Below are positions 1-7,924 of a stretch of DNA of 64,000 nucleotides, piece after piece. The notes beneath the pieces were generated by a model that was not told the DNA's origin, ran no database searches, and was given only the letters and a program-made list of their open reading frames with translations. This DNA comes from Mycolicibacterium neoaurum (lineage in GTDB: Bacteria > Actinomycetota > Actinomycetes > Mycobacteriales > Mycobacteriaceae), in assembly GCF_036946495.1 (NCBI RefSeq), contig NZ_JAQIIX010000002.1, forward strand, positions 1,426,001 through 1,490,000, written 5' to 3'. Numbering within the stretch: position 1 is the first letter of the stretch; every line of letters starts with the position of its first letter. A program made the translations under genes and the position numbers.

Positions 1-74
1 CTGGCGGTTGTTTCATCCAGCGATGCCTGCGCGTCGACACGGCGGTCGCATGAGCAGCTGATGAAGATCGGTGT

Positions 75-258
75 TTAGACAGCCGGCAATCGCGGCCGCC
101 TCCCGCAGCGCTCACTTCGCCGTCTGGATCGGTCAGGGTCTGCGCCAGGGGCAGGCGGCGGTAGGTGGAGCGGGCGAGCCCAACGGCTTTGCACGCCAGC
201 CGTTCCGACATATTCAAAGTGATTTTGATCACGTCGACGGCACGGTGACTTGGCAGCT
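75..258 (-). pseudogene. IS3-family transposase OrfB remnant
   Basis: Directly downstream of the OrfA remnant, the minus strand reads SERLACKAVGLARSTYRRL and then LAQTLTDPDGE, which I recognise as the N-terminal part of an IS3-group OrfB. No start codon fits. After about 60 residues the similarity is lost in a frame change, and the catalytic DDE core is absent. It is therefore a dead fragment, probably cut by a later rearrangement. Confidence 0.6.
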
Positions 259-261
259 GGC

Positions 262-544
262 TCAGAATTTTCCCTTCGCGATCTCACGAGGGCGTCCTAC
301 TCCAGCTCAGCCTCGGCCGACAGCCGCTTCCAACCGGGCGTTCCGCTCGCGCAGCTCTTTGAGCTCCGTGGCAGCATTCCGTGTCCATGCCGCCGTAGCT
401 GCGCCGCCAGTTGTACAGCGTGGCCGGCGGGACCTACGGCTCGGCAGCGGTCTCCTCACCAGTCTTGCCCCCGGCAGCCAGCTCATCCGCCCGACGCAGC
501 TTCCTTACGATGTCCTCCGCGGAATTCAGCTTCCGACACGTCAT
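262..544 (-). pseudogene. IS3-family transposase OrfA remnant
   Basis: The minus strand from the ATG at 544 reads MTCRKLNSAEDIVRKLRRAD followed by an HTH-like stretch with PPATLYNWRRSYGGMD, typical of IS3-family OrfA. An in-frame TAG interrupts it after about 38 codons, and at least one frameshift follows before ELKELRERNARLE. Another stop follows, then the family-typical end REIAKGKF. The several independent lesions show an old, inactive copy. It faces the OrfB fragment below it in the same direction. Confidence 0.7.
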
Positions 545-1088
545 GTGTGTTCATCGTCCCTCCCTGACCCGACATCGCGCCACGGGACTCCAAATCTGGC
601 TGGACTCCCCAGCGGGAACACGTCACCACGCGCCGGTTCAGGCCGATCATGCGCGGCGCGTCGGCGGTTACTAATTAGATCGCTGGATTGCGTCATCCAG
701 TTGCTGAAGAGCAGGACTTTCTTTGACTCGGCATGATTTTGGCAAATTGAGTGGAGAATGTTGCAAGATGAAGTACCCATGTAGTTCCGTTAAGGTTTAG
801 GTGCATTGTCGCCCGCACAGCGCGGAAGCAAATCCAAGCGAGCTACTCCGGCCCAGAGCGTCGCGGCGGGAAGAATGCTTGTTGAAGGGTGCACCTATGT
901 TCGCTGACAATGTTGCAGAACCTTGCTCATGAAACTGTCGTCGATTCAAATATCCGGATTTGCTCAGACCCGTTGCGTCATGTGCCATATTCACACCGAC
1001 GGATCCCAAGCGGTGGCGCTCGAAGCTTCTTGGAGAATCCGTTAGTCCGAACAGAAGCTTCAACCAAACAATTTGACGGGGGGATCCG
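545..1088. other. Non-coding stretch inside the island
   Basis: I see no convincing gene here. The left part (about 585-640) may include the outer end of the decayed IS3 element, since it carries a GGACTCC...GGGAACACGTCA string like IS3-group termini. The remainder is visibly richer in A and T than the core genome, and its open frames are short with no ribosome binding site. Promoter elements for the gene at 1089 probably lie at its right end. Confidence 0.4.
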
Positions 1089-1622
1089 ATGTCGAACGGT
1101 TTCGACTACGACGTCGCTAATGACGAACATGAATGCGATCAGTTTAAGTTTGCCAAGGGGGCGACTCTAGATGTCAACTCTCTACAACAAGTCGGCGATG
1201 ACGTCGCGACCTCCGACAGCGACGAAGACGAGATCGATAGCCTTGTTGCTGCGGCGGTCACCGGTCTCGGTCCTCCGGGTGGGGGTTGGGGTGGCGCAGC
1301 CGCACCCGTTAACAGGGCACGCGATATCGGCGTGCGTAATGGGTTGACGGTGACTTCTCGTAAACGTTCCAGCGGTTCTACGGGTTCGGATCACCATATC
1401 TCACAAGCCCGGTCGGACGCTGTCGACCTGTCAAACGGCAGTTCGCCGACGCCTCAGATGGATCGCACAGCCGCCAAGATCGCAGCTCTTCTCGGGGTAA
1501 ATAACTGGACCGGAGGCAACTTGCGCGTAACTGTGAGAGGCTATCGCGTTCAGCTGCTCTATAAGACGAATATAGGTGGCAATCATTTCAATCACGTACA
1601 TGTGGGAATTCGGATGGTCTAG
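1089..1622 (+). CDS. Orphan island protein with peptidase-M15-like zinc-site pattern
   Basis: This is a 177-residue protein starting at an ATG about seven bases after a GGGGGG ribosome binding site. The first 60 residues are acidic and look disordered (SDSDEDEID), and a Gly-rich PPGGGWGG segment follows. The C-terminal half has SDHHISQARSDAVDLS near residues 100-115 and NHFNHVHVGI at the end. This resembles the zinc pattern SxHxxGxAxD...HxHVGI of M15/D-Ala-D-Ala peptidases and phage endolysins, although the spacing residues differ. There is no signal peptide. Its lower G+C than the core genes suggests transfer. A cell-wall hydrolase or lysin-like role is only an inference. Confidence 0.55.
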   Translation: MSNGFDYDVANDEHECDQFKFAKGATLDVNSLQQVGDDVATSDSDEDEIDSLVAAAVTGLGPPGGGWGGAAAPVNRARDIGVRNGLTVTSRKRSSGSTGSDHHISQARSDAVDLSNGSSPTPQMDRTAAKIAALLGVNNWTGGNLRVTVRGYRVQLLYKTNIGGNHFNHVHVGIRMV

Positions 1623-1872
1623 TTCGTCGACCTGGTCTTGCGACCACCACACTTATTCACGTCATTGAAGGCTGGAGTTCACAGCTCCGCATCCCGGTGA
1701 AACTTCCGGGGAGGACGTGTGCTTAATCGAGACAGCCGCCGGGTCGCACTATCCCTCATGTTGGCTTACGGATGACGCGAGCTCATTCGATCCCAACATA
1801 TCCGCGCGTTCGCGTGACCCAGCTTTCCATCGACAACGCTTCGAATGTAGAACCTGATTCTTTGACTAGGAA

Positions 1873-2604
1873 ATGGTTATGGCAGATTACTTCTCGCGAT
1901 TGGCCAATGCTGTATCTGTTCGCGGATATGCGACAGTTGACCTGCGTGCCATCCAACGAACGCCATTCGTGCGGCTCGACGCGGCGCTGAATGCTGCGCA
2001 GTCCACCTATTCGACTGTCTCGCAGCCAAATTGGCAGGCGGCGATCAATCATCTCGTCAACTTGAAGGTGTTACATGCCGACACAGTGTCTGTCCGCACC
2101 CGCGATCAGCGAATACTCTTGATTGTCAATAGGCACTCAGTCGGCAACCTCGATATCGAGGAAGTGCTTAACTACCACGCCGCCATGGATCAATGGCTAA
2201 AAACACTGAGTGAATATCTGCCGAAACTTGAACTCTCTGAAGGGGAGGCAAAGAACGTAGAACGCGCGAAAGATTGGGTTGGTAAATGGAGCAACTCTGA
2301 CTCGATCGCATGGGCTGCGGCCAAGCTGCTTGCCGTGCTTTACCTCTCGAGGGGTAAGGGTGTGTGCGTCACGGTGCACCCTGTAGGCAACGCGCCGGCG
2401 GATTTCGTTCGGCGCTGGCAGGCGGCCGACCTAACCAGCGAGCATTTCTTCGCGCAACGCATCCATAGCTCTAACTATCTATGGAAAGTTGGGACCAACG
2501 ACCTGTGGTATGGCGGTACGAGCGGCCTTGAGAATCCTGACGACACGAACTTTGAACCGTGGGTGTCGGACTTGGCGACATTGCTTAAGGCTGCATCCGA
2601 CTAA
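1873..2604 (+). CDS. Hypothetical island protein, 243 residues
   Basis: I do not recognise this protein. The ORF is complete, with ATG codons at 1873 and 1879; a weak AGGAAATGG lies just upstream and no strong ribosome binding site decides between them. The product looks soluble and mostly helical, with no signal peptide and no membrane segment. A region around residues 95-135 is charged. The C-terminal third is rich in Trp, Asn and Asp (for example VGTNDLWYGGTSG). Base composition and codon choice are less GC-rich than the core genes, consistent with its place in the island between two dead IS copies. It could be a defence, phage or cargo gene. Confidence 0.5.
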   Translation: MVMADYFSRLANAVSVRGYATVDLRAIQRTPFVRLDAALNAAQSTYSTVSQPNWQAAINHLVNLKVLHADTVSVRTRDQRILLIVNRHSVGNLDIEEVLNYHAAMDQWLKTLSEYLPKLELSEGEAKNVERAKDWVGKWSNSDSIAWAAAKLLAVLYLSRGKGVCVTVHPVGNAPADFVRRWQAADLTSEHFFAQRIHSSNYLWKVGTNDLWYGGTSGLENPDDTNFEPWVSDLATLLKAASD

Positions 2605-2724
2605 TAGATTTTCGATGTTCCCGGAACGGGTCTGCTGCACGGTCAGGTGACAGCTTGACCTGCCCTACCGTTCGGGTTCCAGATTCGGTGACTTGATGAC
2701 GGCCTTCACGAAAGGCTGACCGTC

Positions 2725-3062
2725 ATGCCCACCCCTATCCGGCCGAGTTCTGTGCTCGCGCGATCGCGCTCGTGCGCGCCGGCAAGCCGCAGAAACAGAC
2801 CGCTGACGACCTCGGGATTCGTCCGGTCACGTTGTCGAAGTGGATTAAGCAGGACAACATCGACCGCGGGGGCGTCCCGGTGTACCGACGAGCGAATCGA
2901 CAGAGTTGCGCGCGGCGCGGCGACGAATCCGGGAGCTGGAAACTGAGCTGGCCATCGTAAGCCAGTTCTGCGGGGAGGAAAAGCCCCGCCCAAAAGGACA
3001 TATCCGGTGATCGATCGACTCGTTGACGCCGGAGCACCTGTCGATCGCTGCTGCAAAGTGCT
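2725..3062 (+). pseudogene. IS3-family (IS150-like) OrfA/OrfB remnant
   Basis: The plus strand holds pieces of an IS3-family OrfA in different frames. After MPTP a one-base loss is followed by YPAEFCARAIALVRAGKPQ and the helix-turn-helix ADDLGIRPVTLSKWIKQD. Then, one frame over, comes the leucine-zipper-like ESTELRAARRRIRELETEL and the end GEEKPRPKGHIR. An OrfB start, VIDRLVDAGAPVDRCCK, follows and is cut at about 3062. It is a different IS type from the remnant at 75-544. An IS end may lie near 2655, where a TGACCTGCCC string occurs. Confidence 0.7.
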
Positions 3063-3102
3063 TGCAACGCAATGAGCTCAATCAAACTCCGTGGTGTCGT
3101 GG

Positions 3103-3144
3103 TTCGGGACGAAGAGGTCGTGGGTTCGAATCCCGCCACCCCGA
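3103..3144 (+). other. Attachment site: 3' half of tRNA-Pro(CGG)
   Basis: From 3103 the sequence is the 3' half of a tRNA: anticodon loop TTCGGGA (anticodon CGG), stem strand CGAAG, variable loop, T-arm GTGGG-TTCGAAT-CCCGC, acceptor strand CACCCCG and discriminator A. The upstream bases cannot form the matching D-arm, anticodon stem or the expected 5' acceptor CGGGGTG. This is therefore not a whole tRNA. Integrases that use tRNA genes leave exactly such a 3'-half duplicate at one end of the inserted element. The intact tRNA-Pro should lie at the other end of the island, upstream of this window. Confidence 0.8.
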
Positions 3145-3156
3145 CTCGCAGAAGTA

Positions 3157-3189
3157 GGCCCTGACCGGCATATCGGTCAGGGCCTTTTT
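3157..3189 (+). terminator. Rho-independent terminator of the tRNA-Pro locus
   Basis: GGCCCTGACCG and CGGTCAGGGCC form an 11-bp perfect stem with a six-base loop, followed by TTTTT. It lies 12 bases after the tRNA 3' end. It is best read as the ancestral tRNA terminator, left in the core chromosome when the island inserted. Confidence 0.85.
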
Positions 3190-3249
3190 CATGCCACCGT
3201 GCTTTGATGCCGCCCTGCGAAGGCATCCGGACGCGCATACTCTTGGCCT

Positions 3250-4134
3250 GTGTTCCGCACCGGTGACATCATCGCCGGCGCCGAGCGCGCGGACGGGGTG
3301 TGTCGGCGCTACACCATCGACACGCTGCTCGGCCGGGGCTCCAGCGCCGATGTCTATCGCGCGCTCGGCCCGTCCGGACCCGTCGCACTGAAGGTGTTGC
3401 GTGCCGACCCAGCCGCTGCCGACCGCGCCCGGCAGCGTTTTGTCAGAGAGTTCACGCTGGCCGCCATGCTCACCCACCCGCATATCGTCGCCGTGTACGA
3501 GATGGGCAAGCTGCCCACCGAGCCCTCGACGCCCTGGATGGCGATGCAATACATCGACGGACCGGACTCCTCGGTGCTGGTCCCCGCTCGCACCACCGAC
3601 CCGGATACCCCCGCGGTGTTGCGCGCCTGCACCCAGATCGCCGAAGCGCTGGATTACGCCCACTCGATGGACGTGCTACACCGCGATGTCAAACCCACGA
3701 ATGTCCTGCTCACCACCGACCGCCTCGACGCCTATCTCAGCGATTTCGGCATCGCGCAGATCATCGACGAGGTCTCTGCCCTGCCCCGCAACGGGCGTAT
3801 CAGTGGATCGATATCCTACGCCGCGCCAGAGCTGCTCACCGGCGAACATCTCACGCCCGCAACAGACTTGTACGCGTTCGCCGCCACGATGCTCGAATGG
3901 CTCACCGGGTTGCCGCCGTATCCCCGACCCAGCGCTTTCGCCATAACCTATGCGCACCTCAATGATTCACCACCGCGGTTGAGTGTCCGTCGCCGGTGGT
4001 TGCCCCGCAGCCTCGATTCGGTTTTCGCCAAGGCTTTGGCCAAAGTCCCTGCGGCCCGCTATGACTCGTGCGCAGAGTTCGCCGGGATCGTCGTCCACAC
4101 GTTGCGCGACATCCCGACTGGCGGCGCCAGTTAG
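3250..4134 (+). CDS. Soluble serine/threonine protein kinase
   Basis: This 294-residue protein is a complete Hanks-type kinase domain and little else. It has the glycine-rich loop GRGSSADVY (residues 28-36), the ATP lysine K48 in VALKVL, the catalytic loop HRDVKPTN (144-151), DFG (165-167) and the activation segment ending YAAPE. The start is GTG at 3250. Mycobacterial kinases such as PknA, B, D, E and H have a membrane segment and an extracellular sensor; neither is present here, so it should be a cytosolic kinase like PknG or PknK but much shorter. It is the first core gene after the tRNA-Pro site. Its substrate is unknown. Confidence 0.88.
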   Translation: MFRTGDIIAGAERADGVCRRYTIDTLLGRGSSADVYRALGPSGPVALKVLRADPAAADRARQRFVREFTLAAMLTHPHIVAVYEMGKLPTEPSTPWMAMQYIDGPDSSVLVPARTTDPDTPAVLRACTQIAEALDYAHSMDVLHRDVKPTNVLLTTDRLDAYLSDFGIAQIIDEVSALPRNGRISGSISYAAPELLTGEHLTPATDLYAFAATMLEWLTGLPPYPRPSAFAITYAHLNDSPPRLSVRRRWLPRSLDSVFAKALAKVPAARYDSCAEFAGIVVHTLRDIPTGGAS

Positions 4135-4147
4135 CACAATGTTTACA

Positions 4148-4164
4148 CGCCGAAAGTTTCGGCG
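4148..4164. promoter_or_regulatory. Perfect palindrome between kinase and permease
   Basis: CGCCGAAA-G-TTTCGGCG is an 8-1-8 perfect inverted repeat, 14 bases after the kinase stop and about 80 bases before the permease start. No T-tract follows, so it could be an operator for the permease or a terminator of the T-less mycobacterial type. The sequence alone does not decide. Confidence 0.4.
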
Positions 4165-4244
4165 TCTGTCGGCCGGGCATACGCTCTGGCCAGTACAGCC
4201 CGCGCCCAACGGTGAGCGTCGAACCGATACATCAAGGGAGCGAT

Positions 4245-5723
4245 ATGTCGACCGATGCCACCTATGACAATTCGGCACTGGCACACGAGGAGGAGGGGTA
4301 CCACAAGTCCCTCAAGCCACGCCAGATCCAGATGATCGCCATCGGCGGGGCCATCGGCACCGGCCTCTTCATGGGCGCCGGTAGCCGATTACATGACGCC
4401 GGGCCAGGACTGTTCCTGGTGTACGCGTTCTGCGGCGTTTTCGTCTTCTTCATCATGCGAGCCCTCGGCGAGCTGGTTCTCCATCGCCCCTCGTCGGGAT
4501 CCTTCGTCTCCTACGCACGCGAGTTCTTCGGGGAGAAGACGGCGTATGTGACCGGCTGGTTGTACTTCTTCAACTGGGCCGCGACCGCCATCGTCGACGT
4601 GACCGCCGTGGCGCTCTACGTGCACTTCTGGGGCATGTTCGAGGCGATACCGCAGTGGCTCATCGCCCTGATCGCACTGGGCATCGTCCTCACCATGAAC
4701 ATCATCTCCGTGAAACTGTTCGGCGAGATGGAATTCTGGGCGTCGATCATCAAGGTGGCGGCACTGGTGACGTTCCTGGTCGTCGGGATAGTGTTCTTGG
4801 CCGGACGTTTCGAAATCGAAGGAGCAGCAACCGGTTTCAGCGTCATCAGCGATAACGGCGGATTGCTCCCCACCGGGATGTTCTCCCTGGTGATCGTCAC
4901 CTCCGGCGTCATCTTCGCCTATGCCGCAGTCGAATTGGTCGGCATCGCGGCCGGCGAGACCGCCGAGCCGGCCAAGGTGATGCCCCGTGCCATCAACTCG
5001 GTGATCCTGCGCATCGCCGTGTTCTACGTCGGATCGCTGATCCTGCTGGCGCTGCTGTTGCCCTACACCACCTACCGTGCCGGGGAGAGCCCGTTCGTCA
5101 CCTTCTTCTCCAAGATCGGAGTGCCCGCCGCCGGCGGCATCATGAACCTCGTCGTGCTGACAGCGGCGATGTCCAGCCTCAATGCCGGCCTGTACTCCAC
5201 CGGGCGCATCCTGCGCTCAATGGCCATGAACGGCTCCGCGCCGTCGTTCACCGGCGTCATGAATCGAAACGGCGTGCCCTTCGGCGGTATCGCACTGACC
5301 GGTGTGCTCACACTGCTCGGCGTGGTGCTCAACCTGTTCGTTCCCGAAGAGGCCTTCAACATCGCGCTCGATCTGTCCGCGTTGGGCATCATCTCTACCT
5401 GGGCGATGATCATGGCCTGTCAGATCCAACTGTGGCGCTGGGAGCGCAAGGGCATCTTGACGCGACCGACGTTCCGACTCCCCGGCACGCCGTACACCAG
5501 TTACGCGACGCTGGTCTTCCTCGCCGCGGTGACCGCGCTGATGTGTTACGAAAACATCTGGAATCTGATCGCGATCCTGGTGATCGGACCCATGCTGGTG
5601 GCGGGCTGGTACGCGGTGCGCAGCAAGGTCATGACCATGGCTCAGCAGCGTCTCGGGTACACCGGTGACTACCCGGTCGTTCCGCAGCCCCCGATACCCG
5701 AACGCGGACATGGGGACCATTAG
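4245..5723 (+). CDS. ansP: Amino-acid permease, L-asparagine permease family
   Basis: This 492-residue APC-superfamily transporter should import L-asparagine or a related amino acid across the cytoplasmic membrane in exchange with protons. The N-terminus carries YHKSLKPRQIQMIAIGGAIG, the permease signature, and GTGLFMGAG. About twelve hydrophobic segments follow, with SGVIFAYAAVELVG and AGETAEP in the middle and SSLNAGLYSTGR later. It closely resembles mycobacterial AnsP1/AnsP2. I chose the ATG at 4245 because AGGGAG precedes it; an upstream in-frame extension would run back into the kinase gene. The C-terminal tail is cytoplasmic and proline-rich. Substrate identity rests on family resemblance. 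Confidence 0.85.
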   Translation: MSTDATYDNSALAHEEEGYHKSLKPRQIQMIAIGGAIGTGLFMGAGSRLHDAGPGLFLVYAFCGVFVFFIMRALGELVLHRPSSGSFVSYAREFFGEKTAYVTGWLYFFNWAATAIVDVTAVALYVHFWGMFEAIPQWLIALIALGIVLTMNIISVKLFGEMEFWASIIKVAALVTFLVVGIVFLAGRFEIEGAATGFSVISDNGGLLPTGMFSLVIVTSGVIFAYAAVELVGIAAGETAEPAKVMPRAINSVILRIAVFYVGSLILLALLLPYTTYRAGESPFVTFFSKIGVPAAGGIMNLVVLTAAMSSLNAGLYSTGRILRSMAMNGSAPSFTGVMNRNGVPFGGIALTGVLTLLGVVLNLFVPEEAFNIALDLSALGIISTWAMIMACQIQLWRWERKGILTRPTFRLPGTPYTSYATLVFLAAVTALMCYENIWNLIAILVIGPMLVAGWYAVRSKVMTMAQQRLGYTGDYPVVPQPPIPERGHGDH

Positions 5724-5759
5724 TCGAACGGTGATGTGACCCTCTCCCTCCAGCTCCCA

Positions 5760-5773
5760 ACCAAACGGTTGGT
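5760..5773. promoter_or_regulatory. Short inverted repeat upstream of thioesterase
   Basis: ACCAA-ACGG-TTGGT sits nine bases before the thioesterase start codon. Such ACCAA...TTGGT repeats are common TetR-type operators in mycobacteria, but no TetR gene is adjacent. It would block the start region if occupied. Confidence 0.3.
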
Positions 5774-5781
5774 ACAGTTCG

Positions 5782-6576
5782 ATGATGACCGAACCGAGTT
5801 GGATGGCGGACCTCCTCGACTTCGACCGTGACGGCGACGTGTTCCTGGCCCCGCAACTGGGTGTGCCCGGAATGCGGCTGTTCGGGGGTCTCATCGCCGC
5901 CCAGTCGCTCGGCGCGGCCGGGGCGACCGTCGATCCGGGCAAACATCCTCAGTCGCTGCACGCGTACTTCGTCCGCGGTGGGGAATTCGGTGTCGACGTC
6001 GAACTGGAAGTCGAACGAACCCGCGACGGCCGGTCCTTCGACACTCGCCGGGTGACCGCACGTCAGAAAGGCAAGGTCATCCTGGAGATGATCGCGTCCT
6101 TCCAGATCCCGGAGGACGGCGCAGACTGGCACCCGGCAAGACCACCCAGCGTGCCCCTGGAAGCCGCCGTCCCCAAGAAGCCGGACCTGGACTTTGCCGA
6201 CTGGCTGGAATTGCGCTGCGATCCAGCCGATACCACGCGGTTCGTGCTGCCGCCCTTCTGGATTCGCAGTCGCGGAACCATCGAGGACGATCCCCTGATC
6301 AGGGCGTGCACCCTGACCTTCGTATCCGATATCGGCCCGGTCCCCGCGGCCCGACCACCGGGCACGCCGTTCACACCGGGCGCGGGCACGGGTTTCGCGA
6401 CCAGCCTGGACCACTCCGTGTGGTTCCACCGGCCGTTCGATCCCGACCAGTGGCACTGCTACGAGATCGATTCACTGGGCAACAGTCACTCCCGCGGATT
6501 GGTGGTCGGCGGGTTGTACGACGCCGCGGGTGTGCTCGTCGCCAACACCAGCCAGCAAGCCTTGTGGCGGTTGTGA
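5782..6576 (+). CDS. tesB: Acyl-CoA thioesterase II (TesB family)
   Basis: This 264-residue protein hydrolyses acyl-CoA to free acid and CoA and fits the double hot-dog TesB family in length. Visible marks are FGGLIAAQSL near residue 35, QSLHAYFVRGG near 57, the TRDGRSFDTRRVTARQKGKV strand that includes the family RxxGRSF motif, and a second hot-dog half with the C-terminal SLDHSVWFHRPF. Two adjacent ATGs (5782 and 5785) could start it. Lipid turnover or CoA recycling is the usual role. No operon partner is clear; the small gene at 6641 follows after 64 bases. Confidence 0.88.
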   Translation: MMTEPSWMADLLDFDRDGDVFLAPQLGVPGMRLFGGLIAAQSLGAAGATVDPGKHPQSLHAYFVRGGEFGVDVELEVERTRDGRSFDTRRVTARQKGKVILEMIASFQIPEDGADWHPARPPSVPLEAAVPKKPDLDFADWLELRCDPADTTRFVLPPFWIRSRGTIEDDPLIRACTLTFVSDIGPVPAARPPGTPFTPGAGTGFATSLDHSVWFHRPFDPDQWHCYEIDSLGNSHSRGLVVGGLYDAAGVLVANTSQQALWRL

Positions 6577-6640
6577 GCCTCGGCACGTGCCGAGTCCGAC
6601 ACCTTGACCGTGTCGTCGACCGTCGAGAAAAATAATCGAC

Positions 6641-6847
6641 GTGCTGAAGTTGCCGGAGAGTGAACAGATCGCAGCGGTTGAGGATCGCCTGGTTAAACAG
6701 TTCACCGATGTACCGGCCGACACCGTCCGCACCACGGTCGCCGCGGCACATCAGCACTTCGTCGAGAGCGCTGTTCGCGACTACATCGCCCTGCTCGTCG
6801 AGCGGCGCGCCTTCGCAGAACTCAAGTCCGCCGCACCCGCTTCCTGA
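6641..6847 (+). CDS. Small three-helix protein
   Basis: This 68-residue protein starts at GTG 6641. The sequence is almost all amphipathic helix: EQIAAVEDRLVKQF, then ADTVRTTVAAAHQHFV and VRDYIALLVERRAFAEL. This matches a small actinobacterial family described as a three-helix-bundle dimerisation domain, whose function is not known. There is no signal peptide and no cysteine. It sits between the thioesterase and the MoxR-type operon in the same direction. Confidence 0.6.
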   Translation: MLKLPESEQIAAVEDRLVKQFTDVPADTVRTTVAAAHQHFVESAVRDYIALLVERRAFAELKSAAPAS

Positions 6848-6879
6848 CACCGCGCGCCCGCCCAGGCAGGATGGTTCCC

Positions 6880-7920
6880 ATGACCGGCACCGCGGGCGGA
6901 CACCAGCCGTACTACCCTGCGCCACCGCAGTTCCATGCCTTCCAACCCGGCATCATCCCGCTGCGACCACTGAATCTCTCGGACATCTTCAACGGCGCAT
7001 TCGGCTACATCCGGGCGAACCCGAAGACCACACTCGGCCTGACCACCATCGTGGTGCTGGCATCCCAGCTGCTGTCCTTCGCGCTGCAGGTGTGGCCGCT
7101 GGCGTCCGGTGGCGCTCTCGACCCCGCCGGGATCACCGGTCAGTACGACGATGCCGCGCTGCTGGCCGGGTCGGTCATCGGCAGCCTCGCCGGCGTACTG
7201 GCGACATGGATCGCCGCCATCCTGCTCAGCGGAATGCTCACCGTGATCATCGGTCGGGCGATCTTCGGCGCCGGTATCACCGCGGCCGAAGCGTGGCAAC
7301 GACTGCGTCCCCGGCTCCTTCCCCTTCTCGGCGTCACGGCGCTGGAGACCCTCGGTGTCGGTCTGTTGGTCGCCGCGGTCGCCGGCATCATCGCTGTCGT
7401 CGCGATCGCTCTCAACGGCTGGATCGCCTTCTTCGTCGGCGTTCCCCTGGTCCTCGGCATGATCGTCGCGCTGGCCTTCGTGTTCACCAAGCTCAGCTTC
7501 ACGCCCACGCTGGTGGTGCTCGAGCGGCTACCGGTCATCGCCGCGATCGAGCGGTCGTTCGCCCTGGTACGCCATGACTTCTGGCGGGTCTTCGGCATCC
7601 GCCTGCTGGCCATGCTGGTGGCCGGGATGATCGCCGGCGCGGTGTCCGTCCCGTTCACCATCGGTGGCCAGGTCCTCATCGGCATGGCCGGACCCGACGG
7701 TTCCGGGGCCATCTTCACCGGACTGGCACTGACGACGGTCGGCGCTGCGATCGGACAGATCCTGACCGCGCCCTTCACCGCCGGTGTGGTGGTACTGCAG
7801 TACACCGACCGGCGCATCCGTGCCGAGGCCTTCGACCTGGTGTTGCAGACCGGCGCCGGTTACGCTCCTGCCGCCCCGGACAACTCGACCGATCATCTCT
7901 GGCTGACCCGACACCCCTGA
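6880..7920 (+). CDS. Multi-span membrane protein (Rv3689-like)
   Basis: This protein of about 346 residues has a Pro/Tyr-rich N-terminus (HQPYYPAPPQ) and the short motif IIPLRPLNLSDIFNGAFGYIR that opens proteins with a glycerophosphodiesterase-type membrane domain. At least six hydrophobic segments follow. No phosphodiesterase catalytic domain is present, so only the membrane part of that architecture exists. I prefer the ATG at 6880 because GGCAGG lies about nine bases before it; the ATG at 6871 would leave no spacing. It heads a tightly packed operon whose order (membrane protein, DUF4129, DUF4350, MoxR, DUF58) matches Rv3689-Rv3693. The function is unknown. Confidence 0.75.
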   Translation: MTGTAGGHQPYYPAPPQFHAFQPGIIPLRPLNLSDIFNGAFGYIRANPKTTLGLTTIVVLASQLLSFALQVWPLASGGALDPAGITGQYDDAALLAGSVIGSLAGVLATWIAAILLSGMLTVIIGRAIFGAGITAAEAWQRLRPRLLPLLGVTALETLGVGLLVAAVAGIIAVVAIALNGWIAFFVGVPLVLGMIVALAFVFTKLSFTPTLVVLERLPVIAAIERSFALVRHDFWRVFGIRLLAMLVAGMIAGAVSVPFTIGGQVLIGMAGPDGSGAIFTGLALTTVGAAIGQILTAPFTAGVVVLQYTDRRIRAEAFDLVLQTGAGYAPAAPDNSTDHLWLTRHP

Positions 7921-7924
7921 CATC

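Noticed and set aside
2735..3238. Minus-strand frame with VGVAGFEPTTSSSRTTT
   Set aside because: This peptide is the well-known false translation of a tRNA 3' end; here it comes from the tRNA-Pro half and the IS remnant.
3082..3663. Minus-strand frame with SGWRDSNPRPLRP
   Set aside because: Also a tRNA-derived artefact; the remainder is antisense to the kinase gene.
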